Shown piece by piece: positions 8,518-16,294 of a stretch of 64,000 bases of DNA (the stretch's first letter is position 1; each line of letters begins with the position of its first letter). This DNA is from Planctomycetaceae bacterium. GTDB taxonomy: Bacteria; Planctomycetota; Phycisphaerae; Tepidisphaerales; Tepidisphaeraceae. Where the stretch lies: contig JAIYCY010000010.1 in NCBI GenBank assembly GCA_027487775.1, positions 54,103 through 118,102 on the forward strand. Direction: 5' to 3'. A model generated the notes under the pieces. That model was not told the origin of the DNA. It saw only the letters and a program-made list of their open reading frames with translations, and did not search any database. Made by a program: the position numbers and the translations under genes.

Positions 8518-9366
8518 ATGCGTCTCGCTTCTTCGATCCTCGCCGTTGCAGCTGTTGCTGCCTTCGCCGTCCCGACCTTCGCCGCCGGTCAGCGCACGAC
8601 CAGCGCCGATCACTTCAACCCCGGTGCTCCCAGCGTCGCCTCCCCGACGCTCGCGGTTGAGTCCGGTTCGCTCACGCTCCCCACCGTTGCCGAAAGTGCA
8701 ACGGTCAGCGGCCTCAACACCACGATGCGCAACCTTCCCCGCACGCAACAGCAATACATCAATTCAGCGCAGCTCTCCTCGATCACCTCGCCTGTCTTCA
8801 TCACCGGCATCCAGTTCCGACTCGCTCTGGGTGAAAACTGGCGTCCGGCCGGCTACGTCGGTGCCTCGTGGCCCAATGTCGCGATCAACTTCCCCGCCTA
8901 CAACATCACGCTCGGCGCTGCAACGACCAGCCTCGATAGCGACGGTGAGTACCTGACATCAGCCAACAGCTTCGCTGCAACTCAGACCGGTGCAACCGCA
9001 GTTCGTAGTGGGCCCCTTAGCATTACCGCGGGTGCATTCCTCGCGGATGGGGGCACGTCCGGCGTGCACAGCTGGGGTCCGGTGATCGACTTCGATACCG
9101 ACTACGTCTACACCCCCGGCACCTCGCTGGTCACAACTTTCAGCCTCCAAGGCTACACCGGCGGTGCAGCACAGGCCTTCTTCGCCTCGACCGGCTACGC
9201 CGCTGATGCTCAGGATGCCATCTTCGCCAGCACCTTCGGTGCAACCAACTCCACAGGCTGGAACGATGTCGTGATCGTTAACTACCTCACGGCACCCATC
9301 CCCGAGCCCGCCACCCTCGGCGCTCTCGCCGCGGTCGGCCTGGTCGCCCTCCGTCGTCGCAAGTAA
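8518..9366 (+). CDS. PEP-CTERM surface/secreted protein (paralogue 1)
   Basis: A 282-residue exported protein. The signal peptide is MRLASSILAVAAVAAFAVPTFA. The middle is Ser/Thr/Gly-rich beta-type sequence (ITGIQFRLALGENW, VTTFSLQGYTGGAAQAFFAS) of no recognised family. The tail IPEPATLGALAAVGLVALRRRK is a canonical PEP-CTERM signal: Pro-Glu-Pro, one membrane segment and an Arg cluster, recognised by an exosortase in other bacteria. GGAAAGGGAGAG precedes ATG 8518. It is the first of three tandem paralogues that share leader, signal peptide and sorting tail but differ in the middle. Role unknown; extracellular matrix or envelope protein is the usual inference for this class. Confidence 0.88.
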   Translation: MRLASSILAVAAVAAFAVPTFAAGQRTTSADHFNPGAPSVASPTLAVESGSLTLPTVAESATVSGLNTTMRNLPRTQQQYINSAQLSSITSPVFITGIQFRLALGENWRPAGYVGASWPNVAINFPAYNITLGAATTSLDSDGEYLTSANSFAATQTGATAVRSGPLSITAGAFLADGGTSGVHSWGPVIDFDTDYVYTPGTSLVTTFSLQGYTGGAAQAFFASTGYAADAQDAIFASTFGATNSTGWNDVVIVNYLTAPIPEPATLGALAAVGLVALRRRK

Positions 9367-9384
9367 TCCCCTGTAAACCCCACG

Positions 9385-9411
9385 CTTCCGGGTCCTAACC
9401 CGCCCCGGAAG
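9385..9411 (+). other. conserved hairpin block, copy 2 (no T run)
   Basis: CTTCCGGG (9385-9392)/CCCGGAAG (9404-9411), with the same 11-nt loop as copies 1 and 3. No run of T follows, so intrinsic termination is unlikely here. It sits between the stop of paralogue 1 and the start of paralogue 2. Confidence 0.7.
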
Positions 9412-9458
9412 TGCTTCCGACCAACCCAATCCCCGTCTCAAGAAAGAGAGAGAACGTC

Positions 9459-10487
9459 ATGCGTATCGCTTCTTCGATCCTCGCCGCCGCAGCAGTTGCT
9501 GCCCTCGCTGTCCCCGCTTTCGCAGCCGACAAGGCCACCACGCGCGGCCCGGAGCGTCTCAACCCGCTCAACATCCAGACCGGCCCGTCCGCTCAGTCGC
9601 CCAACAACGGCAGCGAAGCCAGCTTCACTTTCGCTCCGTTCAACCAGGTGGTTGCAAACAGCACAGGCATCCCAGGCATCGATCCTGAGTTCGTGCTCCT
9701 CAACGGCCTGCCCGCTGGCACGTGGTCGAGCTATACCGTCAGCGTCGATTGGAGCGCGATCGCGGGCGATCCGTGGAGCGAGGAGTCGATCTGGGCCCTC
9801 ACCAGCGCCACCGACATCGCCAATCCCGCGACCGTCTTCTATGCCGATCCGGGCCCCGCCTCCAACTCTGCAGGCAATGGCAGCCCGGTCACCCTGACCT
9901 GGAGCGGCTTCTTCGACGAAGCCTACACCACCGGCTCGACCCCTCTCTACTTCCTGATGGGCCAAACCTTCAGCGGTTCTTCGGCCAACTGGAACAACGT
10001 CTCGATCACGCTCGGTGATGACCTTCCCGTTCCGCCCACCCCGCCGGCATCGACCCTGCTGACGGTCGGCGGCAGCTACTCCGCTCCGCTCGCAGCCGGC
10101 GAGGTTCAGTGGTACAGCTTCAACTTCGCAGGCGGCCCGCTCGTGCTCGACACGCTCGGCTCGACCCTCACCGCCAGCACGTTCGGCGCAGAAAATGACA
10201 CCGAAATGGGCCTGTACAACTCCCTCGGCGAGTTGATCCTCTCGAACGACGATGCCGATATCGTCAACGACATCTTCACGTCGGAACTCGACTTCCCGAG
10301 CCTCGCCGCCGGCACCTACTACCTCGCAGTCGGCGGCTTCAACTTGTCTTTCGCGGACGACTTCGACGTCACGTCCACCGCCATTCAGAGCGGCACGATC
10401 GTGATCAACGGCCTCTCCATCCCCGAGCCCGCAACCCTCAGCGTTCTGGCCGGACTCGGCCTGGTCGCCCTGCGTCGTCGCAAGTAA
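9459..10487 (+). CDS. PEP-CTERM surface/secreted protein with pre-peptidase-like domain (paralogue 2)
   Basis: A 342-residue exported protein. Start ATG 9459 is chosen because AGAAAGAGAGAG precedes it and the signal peptide MRIASSILAAAAVAALAVPAFA begins there; an in-frame start at 9411 would add a polar extension that breaks the paralogue alignment. The middle has two parts. Residues about 30-190 are beta-rich and unassigned. Residues about 200-315 (LLTVGGSYSAPLAAGEVQWYSFNF, ENDTEMGLYNSLGELILSNDD, LAAGTYYLAVGG) resemble bacterial pre-peptidase C-terminal/PPC beta-sandwich domains. The tail is IPEPATLSVLAGLGLVALRRRK (PEP-CTERM). Function unknown. Confidence 0.87.
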   Translation: MRIASSILAAAAVAALAVPAFAADKATTRGPERLNPLNIQTGPSAQSPNNGSEASFTFAPFNQVVANSTGIPGIDPEFVLLNGLPAGTWSSYTVSVDWSAIAGDPWSEESIWALTSATDIANPATVFYADPGPASNSAGNGSPVTLTWSGFFDEAYTTGSTPLYFLMGQTFSGSSANWNNVSITLGDDLPVPPTPPASTLLTVGGSYSAPLAAGEVQWYSFNFAGGPLVLDTLGSTLTASTFGAENDTEMGLYNSLGELILSNDDADIVNDIFTSELDFPSLAAGTYYLAVGGFNLSFADDFDVTSTAIQSGTIVINGLSIPEPATLSVLAGLGLVALRRRK

Positions 10488-10506
10488 TCCCACAGCAACC
10501 TTCACG

Positions 10507-10559
10507 CTTCCGGGTCCTAACCCGCCCCGGAAGTGTTTTTAACCAACCCGATTTTTTTT
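10507..10559 (+). terminator. conserved hairpin block, copy 3, with T runs
   Basis: CTTCCGGG (10507-10514) pairs with CCCGGAAG (10526-10533). T runs follow at 10536-10540 and 10552-10559, giving a plausible intrinsic terminator. It lies between paralogue 2 and paralogue 3, ending about 20 nt before ATG 10579. Confidence 0.7.
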
Positions 10560-10578
10560 CAGAAAGAGAGAGAATGTC

Positions 10579-11544
10579 ATGCGTATCGCTTCTTCGATGA
10601 TCCTCGCTGCCGCCCTCGCGGCTCCCGCCTTCGCTCAGGTTGACACCAACCTCGGCAGCCTCGGCGGCGGGACCTACAGCCTCACCGGCACCACCGTCGG
10701 CGCGACCAACAACATCGACACCTACTCGAACGGCAACGCCGCCGCGATCTGGGATCAGGACGTGATCTTCCAGTTCACAACGACCTCGGCATTCAACATC
10801 GCATTCACGTCCAACGACCCAGATACGAACCCGGACAACGACTTCTTCCTGCTCAACAGCCTCGCGACCACCATCAACGCCAACGGCCTGCGTTCGGCAA
10901 CTGCTCTTGGCGCGCAAGCCTTCATCAGCGGCTCGTTTGGTCTTCAGCCTGCCGGCACTTACTTCTTCGTTGTCGACGCCTGGCGTGGCAACCCAGCGAC
11001 GGCTGGCACCCCGGCAACCGGTCGCGCCGGTGCCTTCGCGGTCAACCTGAGCCTCTCCGCACCGCCCCCCCCGCCGGCCGCTTTCTACGCCGGCAGCCTC
11101 GCCACGTCGGATTCGACGTTCGCCCGTCCCACCACCGGAACCCCGCCGACAACGATTTCAACCACCGCCACGTCCGTCTTCTACGACATCCAGCCCTTCT
11201 TCGTCACCGCCGCCGGCTCTTACACTTTCGAGCAGACCAGCGCGTTCGACGACTTCATGGTCCTCTACTCTGGCGCGTTTAATCCCGCCCTGCCCTTGCT
11301 CAACGCCATCGACGCCGACGACGATGACGGCGTGGGCAATGACTCGCTCATCACGCGAAACCTTCTGCCCGGCGTTCAGTACTTCCTCGTCAATACCTCG
11401 TTCGGCAACGGCGCGACCGGCAACTACACCGTCAGCGTGATCAACTCAGCCAACGGCGTTGCAGTCCTCGGCATCGTTCCCGAGCCCGCAACCCTCGGCG
11501 CCCTCGCGGCCTTCAGCCTCGTCGCCCTGCGTCGTCGCAAGTGA
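10579..11544 (+). CDS. PEP-CTERM surface/secreted protein with PPC-like repeats (paralogue 3)
   Basis: A 321-residue exported protein with AGAAAGAGAGAG before ATG 10579. The signal peptide is MRIASSMILAAALAAPAFA. Two PPC-like beta-sandwich units are visible: residues about 20-160 (DTYSNGNAAAIWDQDVIFQFTT, LQPAGTYFFVVDAW) and about 165-290 (FYDIQPFFVTAAGSYTFEQTS, NLLPGVQYFLVNTSF), joined by a Pro-rich linker APPPPPAAFY. The tail is VPEPATLGALAAFSLVALRRRK. It is the last gene of the PEP-CTERM trio and is followed by a strong intrinsic terminator. Function unknown. Confidence 0.87.
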   Translation: MRIASSMILAAALAAPAFAQVDTNLGSLGGGTYSLTGTTVGATNNIDTYSNGNAAAIWDQDVIFQFTTTSAFNIAFTSNDPDTNPDNDFFLLNSLATTINANGLRSATALGAQAFISGSFGLQPAGTYFFVVDAWRGNPATAGTPATGRAGAFAVNLSLSAPPPPPAAFYAGSLATSDSTFARPTTGTPPTTISTTATSVFYDIQPFFVTAAGSYTFEQTSAFDDFMVLYSGAFNPALPLLNAIDADDDDGVGNDSLITRNLLPGVQYFLVNTSFGNGATGNYTVSVINSANGVAVLGIVPEPATLGALAAFSLVALRRRK

Positions 11545-11632
11545 GTCGGCCACCGACCTTCCATCGGGCTGCCTGAGGTTGCTTCGCCTCCGACACCGAG
11601 CCCGGCGGAAGTCCCCATCGCATCGAAGAAGC

Positions 11633-11676
11633 AAGGCCCTCTCCGTGCGTTGCGGAGTGGGCCTTTCTCGTTTTTT
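11633..11676 (+). terminator. intrinsic terminator after the PEP-CTERM trio
   Basis: AAGGCCCTCTCCG (11633-11645) and CGGAGTGGGCCTT (11653-11665) form a 13-position stem with a single T-T mismatch and a 7-nt loop, followed by CTCGTTTTTT. Confidence 0.9.
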
Positions 11677-11716
11677 CGAAGTGGCAGTGCACTCCGCAGG
11701 TCTGTGTTCGACCGCC

Positions 11717-11773
11717 AGCTGATTGATCGGGAGTCAGCTCATTGATCGGAAGTCAGCTCATTGATTGGGCGTC
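11717..11773. repeat. 19-bp tandem repeat, three units
   Basis: Three units of AGCTSATTGATCGGRAGTC at 11717, 11736 and 11755; the third differs at three positions. The tract ends at the stop codon of the minus-strand gene at 11772, between convergent genes. Confidence 0.8.
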
Positions 11774-12350
11774 AGCGATCTTGAATGATCGGAAGCGGAC
11801 GCCCCCCACCGCGCCCCACGTCCCCGGCCGCCGGTACAACACCCAGCAATGCCAATCCCTCCCGCCATTCGAAGTAGAGATACTCAACGCCCATCTCATC
11901 ATGCAGCGACTTGATCATCGCGTGGAATCGCTCGTACTGGGCATGTTGCCAGTCCGTCGAACTCGCATCACAAAAATAGACCCGACACCCAAAGGGCCTG
12001 GCCGAGTGCACGCTGCAGAGCCCTCCGACCTGATAGGGGCACCCCAACCCGTCCCACGCCTTCGATCGGTCGGAACCTCTTTGATGCTCCGGCAGAACGA
12101 CTTCCGATCCGAACAGTCGAAGTTCCAGCGTCGAAACAAACAGCCGATGTCCGAATGCCTCGAATCGGCAGCATCGTCCGGATTGATCGCAGCGCGGTTG
12201 ACGAGTCGAACGTTCGATCTCAAAGGCGTCATAGATTGCATGAAGCCGCATTCCGAGCGTCGATTCATCGATCGGCTGATGGAGTGCCTCGCGGAGCCGC
12301 AGTCGAGATTCTTCAGATAACCGCAGCAATCCTGTCGATCCTTCTTGCAA
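11772..12350 (-). CDS. YkgJ/UPF0153-family cysteine-cluster protein
   Basis: A 192-residue protein. The cysteine pattern CDQSGRCCRFEAFGHRLFVS ... GCPYQVGGLCSVHSARPFGCRVYFC is the signature of the YkgJ family, whose eight or so cysteines are thought to bind zinc or an iron-sulphur cluster; biochemical function is poorly known. The only in-frame start after the upstream stop is TTG 12350 with no good ribosome site, so the N-terminus is uncertain; the next in-frame ATG falls about 30 codons downstream but still before the cluster. It is divergent from pyruvate carboxylase across 46 bases, which must hold both promoters. Confidence 0.75.
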   Translation of the reverse strand: MQEGSTGLLRLSEESRLRLREALHQPIDESTLGMRLHAIYDAFEIERSTRQPRCDQSGRCCRFEAFGHRLFVSTLELRLFGSEVVLPEHQRGSDRSKAWDGLGCPYQVGGLCSVHSARPFGCRVYFCDASSTDWQHAQYERFHAMIKSLHDEMGVEYLYFEWREGLALLGVVPAAGDVGRGGGRPLPIIQDR

Positions 12351-12396
12351 AACCGTCGTTACGCATCACAATCCCGCCGTCAACTCATCATATACC

Positions 12397-15300
12397 ATGA
12401 AAAAACTGCTCGTAGCCAACCGGGGTGAAATCGCCATTCGCGTCATGCGTGCGGCGACCGAACTGGGCCTTCGTACCATCGCGGTCTACACGCATGAAGA
12501 CCGCTTTGGTCTGCACCGATTCAAAGCCGACGAAAGCTACCAGCTCGGCCCCACGACCGGCGGTGAGCCGGTCAAGGGATATCTGAACATCGAGAACCTG
12601 ATCGATGTCGCCACGCGTGCCGGCGCGAACTTCATTCACCCCGGTTACGGGTTCCTTTCCGAACGCGCCGAGCTGAGTCGCGCGTGCGAGAAGGCGGGCA
12701 TCACCTTTGTCGGCCCGACCCCGTCGCTGCTCGAAAATTTTGGCGACAAGACCGCCGCCAAGGCGCTCGCCGATCGCGCGGGCGTTCCGACGATTCCCGG
12801 CACTGGGCACGGCCTGAAGAATCTGAAGCAGGTGCAGGACGCCTGCCGCCGCATCGGATACCCGGTCATCCTCAAAGCCAGTTTCGGCGGAGGCGGACGC
12901 GGTATGCGTGTCGTCGATCGCGAGGACGAACTCTCATCCAAGCTCGAAGAGGCCCAGCGTGAAGCCGGCGCGGCTTTCGGTCGGCCCGAAGTCTTCGTCG
13001 AGAAATACATCCGTCGCGCCAAGCACATCGAAGTCCAGATCCTCGCCGACAAGCACGGCAATCTCGTCCACCTCTGGGAGCGCGATTGCACCGTGCAACG
13101 TCGACACCAGAAGGTCGTCGAGATCGCCCCCGCGCCGACGCTGCCGATCGAGCTTCGCAAGCGCATCTGCGACGCCGCCGCACGCTTGATGAAAACCGCA
13201 AGTTACATCAACGCCGGCACCGTCGAGTTTCTTGTGGATGCCGACACGCACGACTTCTACTTCATCGAAGTCAATCCGCGCGTGCAGGTCGAACATACTG
13301 TCACCGAGATGGTCACTGGCATCGACATCGTGCGGTCGCAGATCCTCGTCGCGCAGGGTCACAAGCTCCACGAGCGTCCGATCGGCATCCCCAAGCAGGA
13401 CGACATCCACGTGCGTGGCGTGGCGGTCCAGTGCCGCATCACCACGGAAGACCCTGCCAACAAGTTCATCCCCGATTACGGCCGGCTCACCGCGTATCGC
13501 TCGCCGGCGGGCTTTGGTATTCGTCTCGACGGCGGCAGCGCTTACGGTGGCGCGGTCATCACGCCTTACTTCGACTCGTTGCTGGTCAAGATCACCGCCC
13601 TCGATCAGACGCTCACCGACGCGGCGCATCGCATGGATCGAGCGTTGCGCGAGTTCCGCATCCGCGGCGTGCACACCAACATACCGTTCCTCGAAAATCT
13701 CATTCTCCACCCGAAATTCCTCAGCGGTGATTGCACCACCACGTTCATCGACACCACGCCCGAACTCTTCCGTTTCCGCACAAAGCAAGACCGCGCCACA
13801 CGCCTGCTCAGATACGTCGGCGACGTCCTCGTGAACGGTCGGCCTGACGTCAAGGGCAAGGTCGATCCCAAGCGTTCACTCCCCACGCCGCAGGTTCCTC
13901 CCTACCACGACACCGATCCGATCCTTCCCGGTTCGCGCGACGAGCTTAAGAAGGGTCGCAAGCATTTCACCGACTGGATCGCGAGCCAGAAGCGATTGCT
14001 CCTCACCGACACAACGATGCGCGACGCACACCAGAGCCTGCTCGCCACGCGTCTCCGCACGGCCGACATGCTGCCGATCGCGCCGGTCTACGCGCGACAG
14101 GCCTCGGACCTTTTCAGCCTCGAATGCTGGGGCGGGGCGACGTTCGACACTTCAATGCGCTTCCTTCAGGAGGATCCCTGGGATCGACTCGCACAGCTGC
14201 GACGCGCGATCCCCAACATCTGCTTCCAGATGCTGCTCCGCGGCGCGAATGCGGTCGGATACACCAATTATCCCGACAACGTCGTGAGCGAGTTCGTTCG
14301 AGTTGCCGCGAAGTCGGGGATCGACATCTTCCGCGTCTTCGATTCGCTCAACGATCCGACCGGCATGCAGACTGCCATTCGTGCGATCGTCGAAGAGACT
14401 GAATCGATCTGCCAGGCATGCGTCTGCTATAGCGGGGACATTCTGGATCCCAAGCGTGACAAGTTTACGCTCGATTACTATGTCAAACTCGCGCAGAAGC
14501 TGGTGAAGATGGGCGCGCACATGATCGCCATCAAAGACATGGCGGGGCTTTGTCGGCCCTATGCGGCGAAGAAGCTCGTCAAGGCGCTGCGTGAGGCGGT
14601 CGGTGTGCCGGTGCATTTTCACACGCACGACACGAGCGGCATCAACGCCGCCAGCATTCTTGCGGCCTGCGACTCCGGCATCCACGCCGCCGACGCTGCG
14701 ATGGCAGCCTTCAGCGGGCAGACCTCGCAGCCCAATCTCAATTCCATCGTCGCCGCGCTCAAGCACACACCGCGCGACACCAAGCTCGATCTCGATGCCC
14801 TCAATCGCATCAGCGATTACTGGGAACGCGTCCGCGTTGCGTACTATCCTTTCGAGGAAGACATCAAGACCGGAACCGCCGAGGTCTATCAGCACGAAAT
14901 GCCCGGCGGACAGTTCACCAATCTCAAGCAGCAGGCCAAGAGCCTCGGTCTGGAGCACCGCTGGCGCGACGTCGCCTCAACATACGCGGCGGTCAATCAA
15001 CTTTTCGGCGACATCATCAAGGTCACGCCCAGTTCCAAAGTCGTCGGCGACATGGCGTTGTTCATGGTCACCAACGATCTCACCGCAAACGATATTCTAA
15101 ACCCCGCACGCAAGCTCAGCTTCCCCAAGAGCGTTGTCGAAGCCATGCAGGGGCACATCGGAAACCCGCCCGGCGGTTGGCCGAAGAAACTGCAAAAGAT
15201 CATCCTCGACTCCGCGGGAGAAAAGCCGCTGCGCGATCGCCCCGGCGCGATCCTCAAACCCGTGAATTTCAAAGCCGTCCGCAAGCATCTCAAGGACGAA

Positions 15301-15846
15301 TTCGGCATCGAGCCGACCGAGCAGGACGTGATGAGTCACCTCATGTATCCGCAGGTCTTCGCGGATTATCGCAAGCACGTCACCACCTACGGAAACACAA
15401 GCGTCATCCCCACGCCTGCGTTCTTCTACGGCATGCAGCCGGGCGATGAGATCAACGTTGAGATCGAGCCGGGCAAAATCCTGATCATCAAGCTCCTCTC
15501 GGTCGGCCCGCCACAACCGGACGGAACGCGCAGCGTGGCGTACGAACTCAACGGTCAGCCGCGCGATGTGAAGATCGTTGACCGTTCGCTTTCCGAGACG
15601 GTGAAACGCAATCCCAAGGCCGACCCCGACAACGCTCGTCACCTCGGCGCCCCCATGCCCGGCAAGATCAGCAGCGTCGCGGTCAAGAAAGGGCAGGCCG
15701 TCAAGTCCGGCGAGCGCGTGCTGAGTATCGAAGCGATGAAAATGGAGACCGCAGTCTACGCCCCACGCGACGCTGTCATCGGTGCCGTTCATGTGCAAAG
15801 CGGCTCGGTCGTCAGTGCGGGAGATCTCCTGCTCGAACTCGAATGA
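12397..15846 (+). CDS. pyc: pyruvate carboxylase
   Basis: A 1149-residue protein, the normal length of single-chain pyruvate carboxylase, which makes oxaloacetate from pyruvate, bicarbonate and ATP. Domains in order: biotin carboxylase (residues 1 to about 450; MKKLLVANRGEIAIRVMRAA, glycine loop FGGGGRGMRVVD, ERDCTVQRRHQKVVE, EVNPRVQVEHTVTE), carboxyltransferase (about 525-1000; LLTDTTMRDAHQSLLATRLR, FEVFDSLND-type core seen as FRVFDSLNDP, HFHTHDTSG metal site), and biotin carrier domain at the C-terminus with the biotinylated lysine in EAMKMET. All three are intact and in frame. It is cytoplasmic and anaplerotic, and appears monocistronic. Confidence 0.97.
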   Translation: MKKLLVANRGEIAIRVMRAATELGLRTIAVYTHEDRFGLHRFKADESYQLGPTTGGEPVKGYLNIENLIDVATRAGANFIHPGYGFLSERAELSRACEKAGITFVGPTPSLLENFGDKTAAKALADRAGVPTIPGTGHGLKNLKQVQDACRRIGYPVILKASFGGGGRGMRVVDREDELSSKLEEAQREAGAAFGRPEVFVEKYIRRAKHIEVQILADKHGNLVHLWERDCTVQRRHQKVVEIAPAPTLPIELRKRICDAAARLMKTASYINAGTVEFLVDADTHDFYFIEVNPRVQVEHTVTEMVTGIDIVRSQILVAQGHKLHERPIGIPKQDDIHVRGVAVQCRITTEDPANKFIPDYGRLTAYRSPAGFGIRLDGGSAYGGAVITPYFDSLLVKITALDQTLTDAAHRMDRALREFRIRGVHTNIPFLENLILHPKFLSGDCTTTFIDTTPELFRFRTKQDRATRLLRYVGDVLVNGRPDVKGKVDPKRSLPTPQVPPYHDTDPILPGSRDELKKGRKHFTDWIASQKRLLLTDTTMRDAHQSLLATRLRTADMLPIAPVYARQASDLFSLECWGGATFDTSMRFLQEDPWDRLAQLRRAIPNICFQMLLRGANAVGYTNYPDNVVSEFVRVAAKSGIDIFRVFDSLNDPTGMQTAIRAIVEETESICQACVCYSGDILDPKRDKFTLDYYVKLAQKLVKMGAHMIAIKDMAGLCRPYAAKKLVKALREAVGVPVHFHTHDTSGINAASILAACDSGIHAADAAMAAFSGQTSQPNLNSIVAALKHTPRDTKLDLDALNRISDYWERVRVAYYPFEEDIKTGTAEVYQHEMPGGQFTNLKQQAKSLGLEHRWRDVASTYAAVNQLFGDIIKVTPSSKVVGDMALFMVTNDLTANDILNPARKLSFPKSVVEAMQGHIGNPPGGWPKKLQKIILDSAGEKPLRDRPGAILKPVNFKAVRKHLKDEFGIEPTEQDVMSHLMYPQVFADYRKHVTTYGNTSVIPTPAFFYGMQPGDEINVEIEPGKILIIKLLSVGPPQPDGTRSVAYELNGQPRDVKIVDRSLSETVKRNPKADPDNARHLGAPMPGKISSVAVKKGQAVKSGERVLSIEAMKMETAVYAPRDAVIGAVHVQSGSVVSAGDLLLELE

Positions 15847-15920
15847 GCCTTCGCGCCTGCCGACACGCACTCAATGAACGCGGACGGAACATTCCAATCG
15901 CCCTCGGGAATTGCCCCATC

Positions 15921-16040
15921 ATGGTGCGCGGGCGGCATGAAATGTGTGCGCGAGCGTCGCTGAATGTGCGCGCGAGCGTAGCTGAATGTGTGCGCGAGTG
16001 GCTTCAAATGCGTGCGCGAGGCATGAAATTCTCGCGCTTA
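15921..16040. repeat. degenerate tandem repeat of about 22 bp with GTGCGCGAG core
   Basis: About five degenerate units of the form GAATGTGTGCGCGAGCGTNGCT, 19-23 bp long, starting shortly after the pyruvate carboxylase stop. Period and core match the 2.3-kb array. The rest of the 448-base gap (15847-16294) contains no convincing gene. Confidence 0.75.
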
Positions 16041-16123
16041 GTCGGTGCTGTTGACCTGATTTTCGTGAGTCAAAGCGCGTGCCCTCGCGTGATTTTTGGG
16101 GTTTTCTGGCGAAATCCGATTTT

Positions 16124-16157
16124 GCGCTGCGCACCTGCGGACGCATTCGCGCAGCGC
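16124..16157. other. 9-bp perfect inverted repeat between convergent genes
   Basis: GCGCTGCGC (16124-16132) and GCGCAGCGC (16149-16157) with a 16-nt loop. It lies between convergent pyruvate carboxylase and the minus-strand surface protein. No T run follows on either strand, so a Rho-independent terminator is only possible, not shown. Confidence 0.5.
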
Positions 16158-16294
16158 GCCCGTTGAATTGGATGGACCCAACGAAAGACACCACCCTCAA
16201 AGCGCTGAGTTTGAGCGCAGGCTCGACTGACCCTGCATCGGCCACCCATCCGCGAACGACCGCCGATCGAGCGAATCAGGCGGCGACGGTCGGA

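Noticed and set aside
12934..13788. 284-codon minus-strand frame within pyruvate carboxylase
   Set aside because: Antisense shadow of a fully conserved gene in GC-rich sequence.
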